From the NCBI RefSeq assembly GCF_050947875.1, contig NC_134570.1:208163750-208227749 (forward strand): a DNA stretch of 64,000 nucleotides. Direction: 5' to 3'. The notes below the pieces were generated by a model. That model was not told where the DNA came from. It saw only the letters and a list, made by a program, of their open reading frames with translations, and did not search any database. Made by a program: the position numbers and the translations under genes. Shown piece by piece: positions 1 through 10,145 of the stretch (position 1 is its first letter; every line of letters starts with the position of its first letter). Source of the stretch: Dermacentor variabilis. Its lineage: Eukaryota; Arthropoda; Arachnida; Ixodida; Ixodidae.

Positions 1-1104
1 TCTGAAGACAGGGACTTGTTGATCATTTTTAAAAAAGGCAACGAGTCTTCAGGGACACCGGCGCCAGCTCCGTGCTCTCGGGATTCATGTGACGTGTCAT
101 CAGTTAAGCGCTGATGCTGAGACTCGTATCCACTTTAACAGAGACAAGTCACATACCGCTGGGTAGCACAACAAACTGGGAAGCTAAATTTCACACCCAC
201 AGTGTAGTTGTTCCGCAGGCCGCAGAGAAGATGGATTGAGGTACGCGTACGCTTTTCTTTACAACTATCGAAGGCACATGCTCAACAGGTTGCATCATAT
301 GTATCGGCGTCCACACCGCAAGCAGCAACTCGAACTCTGGATAAGGAACGTGCCGGTAATGCAGCATCTTCGATGACGGCGAGAGTCCGTGAGCAGGTAT
401 CATGTTGGTTGGCAAGAGGAGACAGGAAAAGCTCTCCAGTATCACAGTCAACAGTGGCGCCGCATTGTTGTAGGAAATCGAGGCCGAGAATTATGTTGTG
501 AGTGGATTGAGCAAGCACTGCAAATTTGGCTTGATACACGTTATCGGAGAAATAAACGTTCTCGGTGCACACACCAATAGGTCGGAGCAACTGTCCACTC
601 ACAGCACGGAATGCATTAGCGTTATCCCAGCGAAACATCACTTTATGACCTAGTCGGGTTTTGAAATCCAGGCTGATAACGGAGACCCTCGCTCCTGTGT
701 CTACCAAAACCAACATAGTAACATTGTGAACTACAACACGAATCTTGTTATGACACATGCTGACTGGTGGAGGCATGGGGGCGTGTAGCTGATGATGACT
801 GGTGACCTCAACCCCAATGGTCGCGCCGCCTAGTTTCGTGGTGGCTGTGACGCGAGACGTCGTTGCGGAGATGGAGACCTGCGCTGGCGCGAAGGCGGTG
901 GCGTCCAACTCCGATCAGAAGCTGGTGAGTCGCTACGGCAATTCGCCTGGTGGTTCGTCCTGCTATCGGAACCATAAGGCCAGGGTGTCCCGTCGCCGTA
1001 CCGATTGCTACGCTCATAAAAAGCTCGCGGTCGCTCATAGAACGGTGGTGACGGGCGACGGCGATGAGGACAAAATCTGGCGACATGACCGCGAATACCG
1101 CATT
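1..1104 (-). mobile_element. Gypsy-1 LTR retrotransposon, protease-proximal part (partial)
   Basis: Minus-strand Gypsy-type retrotransposon running off the left edge. Reading from high to low coordinates there is half of a gag zinc knuckle (about 1104-1066), a basic Ser/Arg-rich linker, a retropepsin domain (about 740-470) and then a frame-disrupted stretch that should be the start of pol (about 281-1), with no reverse transcriptase motif before the window ends. The other half of the knuckle and more gag lie at 5949-6600, because a CR1-like LINE sits between. No LTR is visible, so element length and age cannot be given. Frame changes and the broken knuckle make it a dead copy. Confidence 0.85.
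282..908 (-). pseudogene. Gypsy-1 aspartic protease (retropepsin) region
   Basis: An open stretch of 208 codons carries the retropepsin signature: VLVDTGA around residues 67-73 (catalytic Asp70) and the second conserved block IILGLDFL at residues 139-146. In Gypsy elements this enzyme cleaves the Gag-Pol polyprotein and works as a homodimer. It follows the gag zinc knuckle in the expected order, but the upstream frame (knuckle and Arg/Ser-rich linker, to 1108) differs, so a frame change separates gag from protease here. That could be ancestral frameshifting or decay. The first Met shown by translation is internal to the polyprotein and is not a real start. The frame ends at 282 without reaching reverse transcriptase. 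Confidence 0.82.
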
Positions 1105-1448
1105 TCATTTATTTATTTATTTTACCCTCAAGGTACATAGTACATTATAGAGGGGAGGGGCTAAGAATATAGAAAGTAAACATCGGTAAAAGCAACTAAA
1201 AAAAAGGTAAATAACGGCAGTAACAATTCCAAATTTTGAGTTGACATCCGATGATAATAAACAGAGGTACAAAAGACAAATACAAATGTGATGTACACAA
1301 TGGTAAAGGGATTAAAAAAAAACATAATATGTACAGTAGATTTACAAAATGCATTGTTAACTTTTTGATCATGATGCTGATGAAAACTGATGAAAACGCT
1401 GCAATAAAGAAAGGTACATACACATAGGCAAGACAAATGGTAAGTATA
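1105..1448 (-). other. 3' UTR and tail of the CR1-like LINE
   Basis: AT-rich sequence between the ORF2 stop (1449) and the insertion point. In the minus sense it ends in repeats of AAAT followed by GAAATG, the kind of short microsatellite tail that CR1-group LINEs use instead of poly(A). No further gene is seen here. Confidence 0.7.
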
Positions 1449-4223
1449 TTACAAAAGTTCGTTTTCAAGTGCGTTTCTAAACATAAGTGGATTAATTATA
1501 CCTGTTAATGAAGGGGATAAGCTGTTCCAGTCTTTGCTAGTCTTTGGCAAGAATGAATTTGCGCCCATGATAGTATTGAAATGAGATATGTTAACTTTCT
1601 GATTATGATCACGGCGAGAAGAAATGAAGGGTGCTGGCCTGATCCAAAGAGTGTGTAAAAAGGTGTTATGATAATAGATTTTGTGAAAAAGAGAAATGCG
1701 TGAGTGTTTTCGGCGGTCGGATAAGAGAGGCAGGTTTAATAAACATTTCATGTGTGTTACGCTTGCTGTCCGATTGAAGTTATTTAAAATGAAACGGGCT
1801 GAACGGTTTTGTATAGCTTCCAGCGTATGTATTAGTGTTGAATGCCAGGGATCCCATATTGATGAAGCATACTCAAGTTGCGTGCGAACGTAAGTGGTAT
1901 ATAGTAACTGTTTTAATGAGGATGGTGCACGAGAAAAATTTCGGCGCAGGTATCCTAAAGTACGGTTAGCTTTGGACACTATGATATCAATATGCGTTTT
2001 CCAAGACAAATTGTTAGTTATGGTCACTCCTAAATAACGATACGAGGTGACACATTCAAGTGATATATTAGTGAGAGAATAATTTGGAGAACTAGAGTTA
2101 GTACGAGAAACCCTCATAGTTTTGCACTTCTTAATGTTAAGTTGCATATTCCACCTGCTGCACCAATCAGTTATTTTATTTAAGTCGGTTTGTAGAGCTG
2201 TTACATCGCAGTTATTGGAAATTTTGCGGTATAACACACAATCGTCTGCAAATAAACATATCTTTGATGAAATATTAATAGGTAAGTCATTAATGTATAT
2301 AAGAAACAAAAGTGGGCCTAGGACAGATCCTTGAGGGACGCCTGAGCCGACAGGGACTAGAGAGGAAGTACATTCATTAGCAGAAACAAACTGAACGCGC
2401 GATGTAAGAAAGCTACAGATCCACTTAAGTAGTGTAGGGTCCATGTTTAAAATGCTTAGTTTGTGTAAGAGTAGAGCGTGACACACCTTGTCAAATGCCT
2501 TAGCGAAGTCCAAAAAAATACAGTCCGTCGTGAAGCCTGCGTCAAGGTTAGAGTGTAAATCGTTTGTAAATGTGACAAGCTGTGTTTCGCAAGAGAAGTG
2601 TTTTCTAAACCCATGTTGGTGAGGAGTAAAGAAATTATTGTCGTCAAGGAAGTTAATGAGATGCGTGTAGATTACATGCTCCATAATTTTACAAGGTACT
2701 GAGGTAAGAGAAATTGCTCAATAATTAAATGGATTATGAGTGTCACCCGATTTGTGTATGGGAATGATTTTTCCTGTTTTCCAATCTAGCGGAAGCATGC
2801 CAGAGTTATATGATTGCGAGAATAGATATTGCAATATGATAGACGAATATTCAACTGTGCTAATTAAGAATTTGGTGGTGATTTCATCGACACCGCAGGA
2901 GGAAGTAATTTTCAAATTTTCGATTATTTTCTTAATTCCTGTTGCATCAAATATAATAGGGTCCACAGGAGGAAAGTTACAGTCCTGTAGGACGGGACAT
3001 TCGTTGTTAGGTGCGGGAGAGGAAAATGATTGCACAAACGCGCTGTTCAAGACGTCTGCGCAACGATAGCTGGACACCTGACTACCAGATTGTGTTAATG
3101 CAATCTTATTTCCACGTTTGCATTTTACTATGCTCCAAAAGCGCTTTGGATTGGTTTTTAGTAATAATGGCAGGGTTTTGCTAAAAAATGTGTGCTTAGT
3201 ATTTTTAGCTGTAATTGAGTAGTTAGAGGCAGCGTTTTTATATGCAAGCCAATGTGCAGGCTTTTTCGTCCGTTTAGCGGTGCGAAAAAGGCGTCGCTTC
3301 CTATTTGAGAGCATATTAAGAAACCTGTTAAACCAGGGGGCTTGATTATGAGAATAAACGCGCTGGAGTGGAACATGCTGATGGACTAATTCTAAAATTT
3401 TATTCTTGAACATACACCAATTTCTTTCAACTGATCGTTCAAAAAACTGCGGTAAGAAGTCGTCAAGAAATGAACATAGGCTTGAGTTTATGGCAGAAAA
3501 ATTGGCTCTTTTGAAGTTTCTAATTGTCTTTAGTTGTTTGCATTGATACTGCTGGGGGAATGTAAGCGTGAAGTGCAAAATGTCGTGATCACTGAGACCA
3601 GGCAAGCGAGTTATCAATGAGACGTTGTCGGGTGAAGATGTGAGCACCAGATCAAGTATTGAGGATGAGTGCAGAGTTATTCGCGTTGGTGAGGTGACCA
3701 TTTGTGAAAAACCGAAGTCAGAGCAAAGTGTAATGAACTCATTACATTCAGTAGATGAGGGCTCAGAAAACGGACTGTGGGACCATACGATGTTTGAAAA
3801 ATTAAAATCGCCCATTAGATATATTGGCACTCCAGGATAGCGTATTGTTATCTGGTTCAAGTTGTCATACAAGTAATTGCAAAAGGACAAAGGACTTGAG
3901 GGTGATCGGTAACAAACCCCTATTAGTAGTTTTTTAAATTTTATTGTAATGCAGCACCAGATGATTTCTAAATCTGAAACAATCGGCACACAAAAGCCCT
4001 CAAATCGGTCACTGATTGCAAGAAGTACACCACCGCCTACTTTCCCAGTGCGATCGCTCCGAAAAACTGCGTATTTATTTCTGCAAAAAAAAAACTCAGA
4101 GTTGGCTACCCTAGATGACAGCCAGGTTTCAGTTAACGCAATGATGTCAGCGTCACAGTCATCAATAATGGCACACAGTTCGTCCCTCTTGGGCAGAAGA
4201 CTACGCAAGTTCGAAAAAAGCAC
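1449..4223 (-). pseudogene. CR1-like LINE ORF2: AP endonuclease and reverse transcriptase
   Basis: ORF2 makes the enzyme that nicks target DNA and copies the LINE RNA onto it. The first 501 codons (4223-2718) hold the exonuclease-endonuclease-phosphatase fold: TETWL (residues 31-35), GDFN (138-141) and SDHD (211-214), then the beginning of the RT domain. A single TGA at 2718-2720 replaces the Arg of the usual NYRPISL motif. The frame then continues as 411 codons with GVPQGS (115-120 of that part), the catalytic FADD (145-148) and the C-terminal thumb and WNSL-type end. There is no other break over about 2.8 kb, so one C-to-T change would account for the lesion. The true start is uncertain: the frame is open upstream into the end of ORF1, and 4223 is simply the first plausible start. 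Confidence 0.9.
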
Positions 4224-4265
4224 TGAGCAAGAACACAGCTGAGAACCACCTCCCCATTCGTTCCC

Positions 4266-5265
4266 CTATGTTTCTTTTAATGGGAATTCGCGTCCAGAGC
4301 GAAGAGTACGAGGGCTGATGTCGTTCTGTGTGCTATCGAAAGCTGCTATTTCAGTTACAGTATTATGAGCTTCATTGTAAACATACGTTTTTCCACCGAT
4401 AATCAATTTATTGTAGTGCAACTTGAATGACTTTTTTTGTGTTTTTTCCAAATTCGATCAGCTTCTTGCGGCAGTGTCTTGTTGCTGGGCAGTAATCTTC
4501 GCTTACGGATATTTTTTTTTCATCCTTTAAAACTTGGCGCTTGGAAAGGACTAAGTCCTTACATTCGTATGTTTCAAATTTTACTATTAGTGGCCGTGCT
4601 TTCCCTTTGGCAAATCGCCCGATTCTGTGCGCGCTGGCTATGTTGTTACTTGAAATATCCACATTTAAAGTATCGGCGAAAATTTTCAGTATTTTTTCTT
4701 CAGACTTGGAATAGGTTTCATCAGCGGAGTCAGGCACATCGTAGAACAGCAAGTTATTCCGGCGAGCGCGGTCTTCGGCGTCGTTTAGTCTTGAGTGGAG
4801 TGTGCGCGTGTGCTTTTCGACGCGGACTGCGGAATCCCGCACATCGTCGAGATCTGTCTGCTTTTGCTCAATTGCGAAAGTTTGCTGTTCAACTTTTTCT
4901 AATCTGGCTTTTATATCTGATACCACCTGACAAACTGATTCCTGCTTTTCCTTTAGGTCTGATATTGACGTAGCCATAGATTTCTGTAGGGTTTCCATTC
5001 TTATAGATCGCTCGTCTAGATCCTTAAGAGTTTTCAAAATTTCTTCCACAGCATTCGAAGATTGTGCTTTTTGCGAACCTGTAGTGGGACCGGGATTACT
5101 CTCAACGTCACCACATAACAACAAAAGCAAAGCATAAAAAGGATCAACCAAGGCTTTTGGGCATGGAAGCACGACAAGGAACAGGTCATCAGATTTAAAA
5201 GAAGCATGAGGTAGTTCTGGGAACCTACTAACCTGCACAATGAAGAAAAGCGTGCGTAAGCCCAT
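4266..5265 (-). pseudogene. CR1-like LINE ORF1: leader-2A-coiled coil RNA-binding protein
   Basis: The likely start is the ATG at 5265-5263 (good context, ACGATGG), in the innermost 327-bp monomer. The product begins with a hydrophobic leader (MGLRTLFFIV), a second hydrophobic run (about residues 44-52) and then GDVESNPGP, a consensus 2A motif whose last proline is at 5086-5088. After it come a heptad-rich coiled coil (about 100 residues) and an RRM-like block with RRNNLLFYDVPD and RPLIVKF, as in L1/CR1 ORF1 proteins that bind LINE RNA. The last part, to a stop at 4266-4268, is in another frame. The shift lies near an A-run at about 4430-4451, so a slippage indel is likely. If 2A works, the 59-residue leader is released and the RNA-binding part starts with proline. 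Confidence 0.8.
5086..5112 (-). other. 2A ribosome-skipping motif GDVESNPGP in LINE ORF1
   Basis: The nine codons read GDVESNPGP, matching the D-V/I-E-x-N-P-G-P consensus of 2A peptides. It is preceded by a Leu-rich stretch (LLLLLC). 2A motifs, first known from picornaviruses, also occur at the N terminus of ORF1 in trypanosome L1-type and several invertebrate CR1-type LINEs. There the ribosome skips the Gly-Pro bond and two proteins emerge from one frame. Activity is not shown by sequence alone. Confidence 0.88.
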
Positions 5266-5948
5266 CGTTGTTTTCCTTGTCGTACCACCATGCCCACTGA
5301 ACAGCGATGCAGCCGGGCCTGGTTTTATATCCTTCGCCACCAATGCGGTACATGATGTTGCAGCTGCGCAGTCGTGAACATTGTGCACGTGCACGAATGT
5401 GCGCATGTTCCGTCTGGCTGCCGGTAGAATGACGGGCGAAAGGTAGGCGAAGTCGTTCTCGCTTTCCAGAAGAGTCGATGCGTTGCCGATGGATGGACTC
5501 TGGTGCTGGAAAGCCGTAGTCGAGCCGCACTGCCGTGCAGGTACCCAAGAACTGAAGAACTGCACAATGAAGAAAAGCGTGCGTAAGCCCATCGTTGTTT
5601 TCCTTGTCGTACCACCATGCCCACTGAACAGCGATGCAGCCGGGCCTGGTTTTATATCCTTCGCCACCAATGCGGTACATGATGTTGCAGCTGCGCAGTC
5701 GTGAACATTGTGCACGTGCACGAATGTGCGCATGTGCTGTCTGGCTGCCGGTAGAATGACGGGCGAAAGGTAGGCGAAGTCGTTCTCGCTTTCCAGAAGA
5801 GTCGATGCGTTGCCGATGGACGGACTCTGGCGCTGGAAAGCCGTAGTCGAGCCGCACTGCCGTGCAGGTACCCAAGAACTGAAGAACTGCACAATGAAGA
5901 AAAGCGTGCGTAAGCCCATCGTTGTTTTCCTTGTCGTACCACCATGCC
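5234..5948 (-). repeat. Tandem 327-bp 5' monomers of the CR1-like LINE
   Basis: The phrase TGCACAATGAAGAAAAGC recurs on the plus strand at 5234, 5561 and 5888, exactly 327 bp apart. Two complete monomers (5234-5560 and 5561-5887) differ at only a handful of bases, and a third is cut after about 61 bp at the insertion border. The unit is a multiple of three, so the minus-strand frame that leads into ORF1 stays open through all copies, repeating a 109-residue block. Tandem 5' monomers act as promoters in some LINEs (mouse L1 is the classic case). The same role is inferred here. Confidence 0.9.
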
Positions 5949-6600
5949 CATTGGAAACAGATGGGGCGCTGACGGGACGCACCAAAATTGTCAGTAGCAG
6001 GATAACTGGCATGGCCGTCCCACTCATGAGAAACTGCAGGTGGTCTGGGTGAGTAACCGTCACGGAACTGATAACTTGGATGCGCGTTCATAGTAGGATT
6101 TGGCACTTTTGAATGAGGAGCGAAGTATTAGGCGGCAACGGAGGCGGCGGTGATGGACGTCTCACGGAAGTCGCAGTGAGAAAAGGGGTCTCGAACTCGC
6201 GTGGTCGAGAGGGAAGACGCCTCACGTCTGTCAAGCTCTTCGCGCACCACTTGCCGAGTAACTGACGCAAGGTCGGATGGAGCTGGGACCACGTCAACAC
6301 TGGCGACGTTAGTTACGTTGGATGGGCGGCCGAACTTTGGTGTGATACGCCGAGCTTTCAAGGCTTAAAATGTGCGGCAGTGCCAAATGATGTCACTTAC
6401 GGACTCCAGACTGTCTTTTCCGATGAGGAACTAGTACACGTCCTCGGCGATCCCTTTTAACAGATGACCAACTTCGTCCTCTTCTGCACAACTTCAGCAC
6501 TTCCTAGATGTACGTCATGCAGGTTTCTCCGGGAACTTGGGCTTGCTGCATTAGGGTTTGCTCTGCAGGCTTCTTTTTGGCTGCCGGATTTCTGAAGCAT
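5949..6600 (-). pseudogene. Gypsy-1 gag, upstream part
   Basis: The minus strand encodes a degraded Gypsy gag: a region like EDEVGHLLKGIAED (about 6470-6430), a block ending in KARRITPKFG (about 6361-6330), REELDRRE (about 6240), and then the first zinc-knuckle cysteine (in RPICF, about 5968-5954) just before the LINE border. The same blocks appear in Gypsy-3 (IGHVVKGIVEDAF and QAKIRRV), which supports the call. At least two stops lie between about 6440 and 6360. Gag would package the element RNA. The N-terminal part and the LTR are not recognisable above about 6600. Confidence 0.75.
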
Positions 6601-6880
6601 AGAACTGTGCTCTTCCAAGTCAAATGATATAATCCAAAGAGCGGACTAGTCCAAATTCTAGTCTGTTATGGAAGATCAATGTCAAGGTAATTTATTAGAT
6701 AATTTATTTCATAATTTATTGGCGGCAAGCATACTCTAATGTGCTTCATGAAATTCACGGAATTTGATACACAATTAGAGCTACTTAGAGCAATCCAGTG
6801 ACTCGCCGAACATAAATACCGGCAAACTAAGTCCGCGAATGATCTACGCACTGCTAGACGCTTACAAGAAAGATCCAGCA
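6601..6880. other. Unassigned AT-rich junction
   Basis: About 280 bp between the end of recognisable Gypsy-1 gag and the first LINE-like codons. It is rich in AATTTATT-type words. No coding signal or terminal repeat was found. Confidence 0.4.
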
Positions 6881-7194
6881 CTGGTTATATGAGCTGGAGT
6901 TACAAGGCTGGACTGCTGTCTGTGAATCGACAGACCCTCGTAAAGCCCTATCGAAGCACTGATCGAGGATGGCACGAGGGCTCAGGACAACACCCGCTCA
7001 ACGGTCTCTATGAAGCGTTCTAGCCGAGCAGTTATGCTCATGTCGCGGAAGGCTTCTGCACCAGATTATCCGGGCAACTCACAGCTTCGATCAACTTATC
7101 ACATTCCATCAGTTTGCCGCCACTACGTGACCCCTGCATGGATCTAGCTTTTTACATCCGGGAACTCAAGGCGACGCCACCTTTGTGCAGACCT

Positions 7195-8035
7195 ACGTCA
7201 TCAGCAGGACCTGACGGAATTGCTTACAGAGCTCTGTGTCATCTTTCTGGCGAGCTGGCACACTCCTCATAATCTAGAAGACTGGTCTCGTAGTTCTGTT
7301 CCAGAAGCCTGGCGACCGAATCTCCTTTAAAGCTTTCATCGTTTCGTCCGATTGCATTGGCGAGCCGTTTACGCAAAGTAATGGAGAGGATGATCCCCGT
7401 ACATCTGGACCCCAGACGCCCCGACTACCCAGACGACGTTGACGCTCATCGATTGATAAGGTGGTCGACGTGGTTAACTACATTCAGCCCCAAGAAGGAT
7501 GTAAACGTCTCTACGCTCCTTTGCTCCTGGACGTCAAAAGGCGTACGACAAGGTTACACATTAAGCCATCGTCGACGCTCTCGAAATGGCAAGCCTCGAT
7601 GGTCGGATGTTTCTATGGATACACAGCTGTCTCTCTCTCTCTAGGCGATATTTCTTTTTGAGCACCCAGGATGGCCACAGTTCTTTACATTAAACATACT
7701 TTGACGTCCCCCAGGGCCGAGTACTAAGCCCTACAGTGTTTAACCTCAGGCTCATTGGTCTTCTTGATCACCTTCCGAGCACAGTTAAATTATCAATGTA
7801 TGCGGACGATTTATGCGTTTGGGCGTCTGGAGTGACACGCTTACCTGTGCGCGCAAGGTTCCAAAGAGCTGCCACTCAAACTACTCTGTATCTCAGCAGT
7901 CAAGTCCTAGAGATTTCATCTGATAAATATGCACTTCTGGCATTTACACGAAAGCTCACGATGAATTACAGTGCAATAACTAACGGACAGGTGACATCAT
8001 TTGTACGGTCATACGAATTCTTGGGTGTCTTACGA
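7195..8035 (+). pseudogene. LINE reverse transcriptase fragment with YADD motif
   Basis: Two islands of RT similarity survive: the GPDGIAYRAL motif near 7200-7235, and, in the 137-codon frame from 7736, the catalytic YADD around residues 22-25, followed about 75 residues later by EFLGVL. Sequence between them is frame-disrupted and contains a CT-rich run (about 7625-7642). Homology ends at about 8035, where the mariner terminal repeat begins. No intact enzyme could be made. Confidence 0.8.
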
Positions 8036-8043
8036 GGACAAAT

Positions 8044-8572
8044 CAGAAATTCATTGTCCCTATTTTTTTTACTAACCAAAATAAGGTACACACAGGTAAT
8101 TACAAATATACGTACTATTCTATGCACCTTACGCTATCATGACACATAGTTTCCACACTGGTCGAGGCTTTTGTCCTATCGCAGCAGTAAATTTGAAAAG
8201 CCCCTGTCGTAGAATTGGCTAGCTGTGGAACCACCATCGGACTGCTGTCTTGGCTTCATCGTTGCAAACGTGAACCACCTCACACTTCTTAAAATGACAC
8301 ACCTTTCCCCATACTTGCGTTGTATTTCGCTATGGACTTCGACGGGCGTTCGTCCCTTCCACGAAAGAAACAGAACCACACTTCGTTGCTCGTGCACCGT
8401 GGACGTGCGAAGCACAACCGCCATCTTCAACAGCTGACAGCAGCACCGTGCCGCGGAGCTACTGGCAGATAAGGCCGTGCCTGTCCAAGAAAGGTCCACT
8501 GCTGAAGTGTATATATTGACTAGCATTTACAGCTATAATTTGGTGAAAGAAAATGGGGGCAAGGACTTTCTG
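8044..8572 (-). mobile_element. Internally deleted mariner element
   Basis: About 530 bp with imperfect inverted ends: plus strand from 8044 (CAGAAATTCATTGTCCC) against the complement of 8572 (CAGAAAGTCCTTGCCCC), matching on through ATTTT-TTT-AC. The minus strand encodes a mariner transposase N terminus (RSVVLFLSWKGRTPVEVHSE, the HTH domain) joined directly to a mariner C terminus (FYDRGFSNLLLR, then a stop and a DKSLDQCGNYV-like tail). The whole DDD catalytic core is missing, so this is a non-autonomous deletion derivative. No intact TA duplication is seen at either border. It interrupts the RNase H LINE. Confidence 0.8.
8176..8526 (-). pseudogene. Truncated mariner transposase
   Basis: An open stretch of 116 codons. 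The real start is probably the internal Met of MAVVLRTS (about residue 35), since upstream codons resemble terminal DNA. Residues from about 45 to 90 match the SETMAR/mos1-type helix-turn-helix (EQRSVV, KGRTPVEVH, RKYGERC, SVRW). At about residue 98 the sequence jumps to the extreme C terminus of mariner transposases (FYDRGFSNLLLR). The catalytic Asp triad and linker, about 200 residues, are deleted. A stop follows where family members have a Trp. It could still bind terminal repeats in principle, but that is inference. Confidence 0.82.
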
Positions 8573-8759
8573 TTTCGCCTTCGTAATTCTCAAGGACATC
8601 TAGCGGACCCCTTATGTATTGTACATGAATAAGCAATCGACAGGCATCTGTCACCTGAAAGACATGGGGAATGTCCACAAGCGCTATGCTGCAACATTAT
8701 AGGATATATTTTCTCGGCTTTTGCCCAGCAGTTTGCCAGCATTGACAAATGTACGTAAA

Positions 8760-10031
8760 ATTAGCCAATGTGCTATGCAATACGTTCACGCCCAGGCACT
8801 CCGTCTTGTGTAGGTCTTCCTCGAAATGCAACAATGACGACAACTATTGCAATCGTGACAGACCAGCTCATCAAGGCCCACATGGCAGTTAACGCACTAA
8901 GACTGAACCCAAGGCACCTTGCCCGGAATCGTGGGCACCATCTAGCGGCTCTCTACCTGCGGAGACACCACGTGCCTCGTTCTGCCGAACGGTATCCGCA
9001 CATCGTGAGGTTATAGCATCTTGCTTCACACCTGTCCCGAGTCCTTCGACTGTCGATATGTTCGATATATCATCGCCGGCCCTTAAACAGCTCACCTTAC
9101 TCATTATATGAGAAGTACCGTAATTACACCCACATATACACCAGCGGCTCTGTCCTGCTGAACACCTCTACCGCATCTGTCGTCCTTCCAGTAAAAGCTA
9201 CCACTATCAACTTGGAAACGTCTCACTTGACAAGGTCAACAGCAGCAGAACTCGCAGCGCTTCGAGTCGAACTACACTTTATTAAGGACCAATCAACACA
9301 CAAATGGTTCATTTTCAGTGACTCGAAGACAGCACCGCAGTGTTTACTGTCGGTCTTGGAGTGCGGTCCCAATGAACAGTTGGTATTCGACATCACAGGG
9401 GCCATACAGCTGTTTCCCAGTTCATGCTGCTTGTGAATCGTGACACACCACCTGACTTCGAGAGGACAAGAAATAATGTTTCAGTGGCTACAAAGTCAGA
9501 GTGAAATCATCGGAAATGAACGTGTCGATCAAGCTGCTTGTTCAGCTAATGTAGAAGACAACTGCCTATCGATCCAGCTGTCTGGGACAAATGGTGACAA
9601 GATGATCCGACTGCTTGCACGGCAATGGACATCAGAGTGTAATGAACCACATTTTAAGCACGCCCATTATACACCCTGGATCCAACCTTGAGCCTCCGAC
9701 TTCCACCAAGATTTCCTCTAAGAGACGCGACCCTTTTCTGTAGGCTATGGTTGGGCATCGCGTTCACCAGTGCCTACACGTTCCGCATAGGGATGGCCCA
9801 CAACGCAGCATGTGGGGATTGCGGCGACTCGGAAAACAATTCAGCATGTTCATTCACAGCACACGCAGTACAGTATGAGACACACGCTTTCCGTCGTGCT
9901 GAACCAGTTGGACGACCAGTTTCTGTCAGAAGAAAAAAATTTGAAACATTGACACGACTTAACATCGCATCAGAAGGTCGCAGAAGCGCTCCTGCACTTC
10001 TTAGATTGAGTGGCTTGTGTGAACGCGTGTG
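8760..10031 (+). pseudogene. LINE RT C-terminal and RNase H region
   Basis: After the mariner insert the host LINE resumes with a thumb-like segment (8768-9016, with LPRNATMTT and HLARNRGHHLAALYLRRH). RNase H follows: YTSGSVL (about 9130-9150, with the catalytic Asp position changed to Ser), TAAELAALRVELHFI (about 9240-9285), FSDSKTA (about 9312-9332) and GNERVDQAA (about 9513-9539). The last frame (9688-10032) has the family's conserved RLPP-RF-LRDATLFCRLWLG end. RNase H would remove the RNA strand during LINE cDNA synthesis. At least four frame changes or stops make this a relic. Confidence 0.78.
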
Positions 10032-10145
10032 ATTTGAAAGCTTTTCCTGTTACCTCTTCCTGATTTTTTGCAGCGAAGCTGTATACCTTTACAGTCCAAG
10101 AAAATTTTCGAGTCGTTGGCGTTGTAATCGAGGAACTCCTGGCAC

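Larger units (their letters stand above)
1105..5948 (-). mobile_element. CR1-like non-LTR retrotransposon, near full length (4.84 kb)
   Basis: Minus-strand LINE with, in order, a tandem 5' monomer array (5948-5234), ORF1 (5265-4266), ORF2 with endonuclease and reverse transcriptase (4223-1449), a 3' UTR and a short TAAA/TGAA-rich tail at 1105-1125. A 4-bp CATT is present at both borders (1101-1104 and 5949-5952). Taking out the insert and one CATT rejoins the host Gypsy gag in frame across its zinc knuckle, which fixes both ends. RT motifs, the APE endonuclease and the microsatellite-like tail place it in the CR1/Jockey group. Only one frameshift (ORF1) and one stop (ORF2) are evident, so it is fairly young. 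Whether it is truncated at the 5' end cannot be known, since the outermost monomer is partial. Confidence 0.9.
6880..10075 (+). mobile_element. Decayed RNase H-bearing LINE (I/R1-like), with nested mariner
   Basis: Plus-strand LINE remnant, 5'-truncated. Recognisable pieces in order: RT finger motif SAGPDGIAYRAL (about 7200-7235), a palm piece with YADDL (about 7799-7813) and EFLGVL (about 8018-8035), thumb-like sequence with HLARNRGHHLAAL (about 8920-8958), an RNase H domain (about 9110-9560) and the terminal block LSLRLPPRFPLRDATLFCRLW LG (9688-9750, one residue skipped here by the space). Many stops and frameshifts separate them. A C-terminal RNase H after RT is typical of I-superfamily LINEs. 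The insert at 8044-8572 is a mariner derivative and is younger. Confidence 0.8.

Noticed and set aside
5228..6106. 292-codon frame with repeated WAWWYDKENNDGLTHAF
   Set aside because: It is a second reading frame of the 327-bp monomers, open only because the unit is a multiple of three. It does not lead into ORF1.
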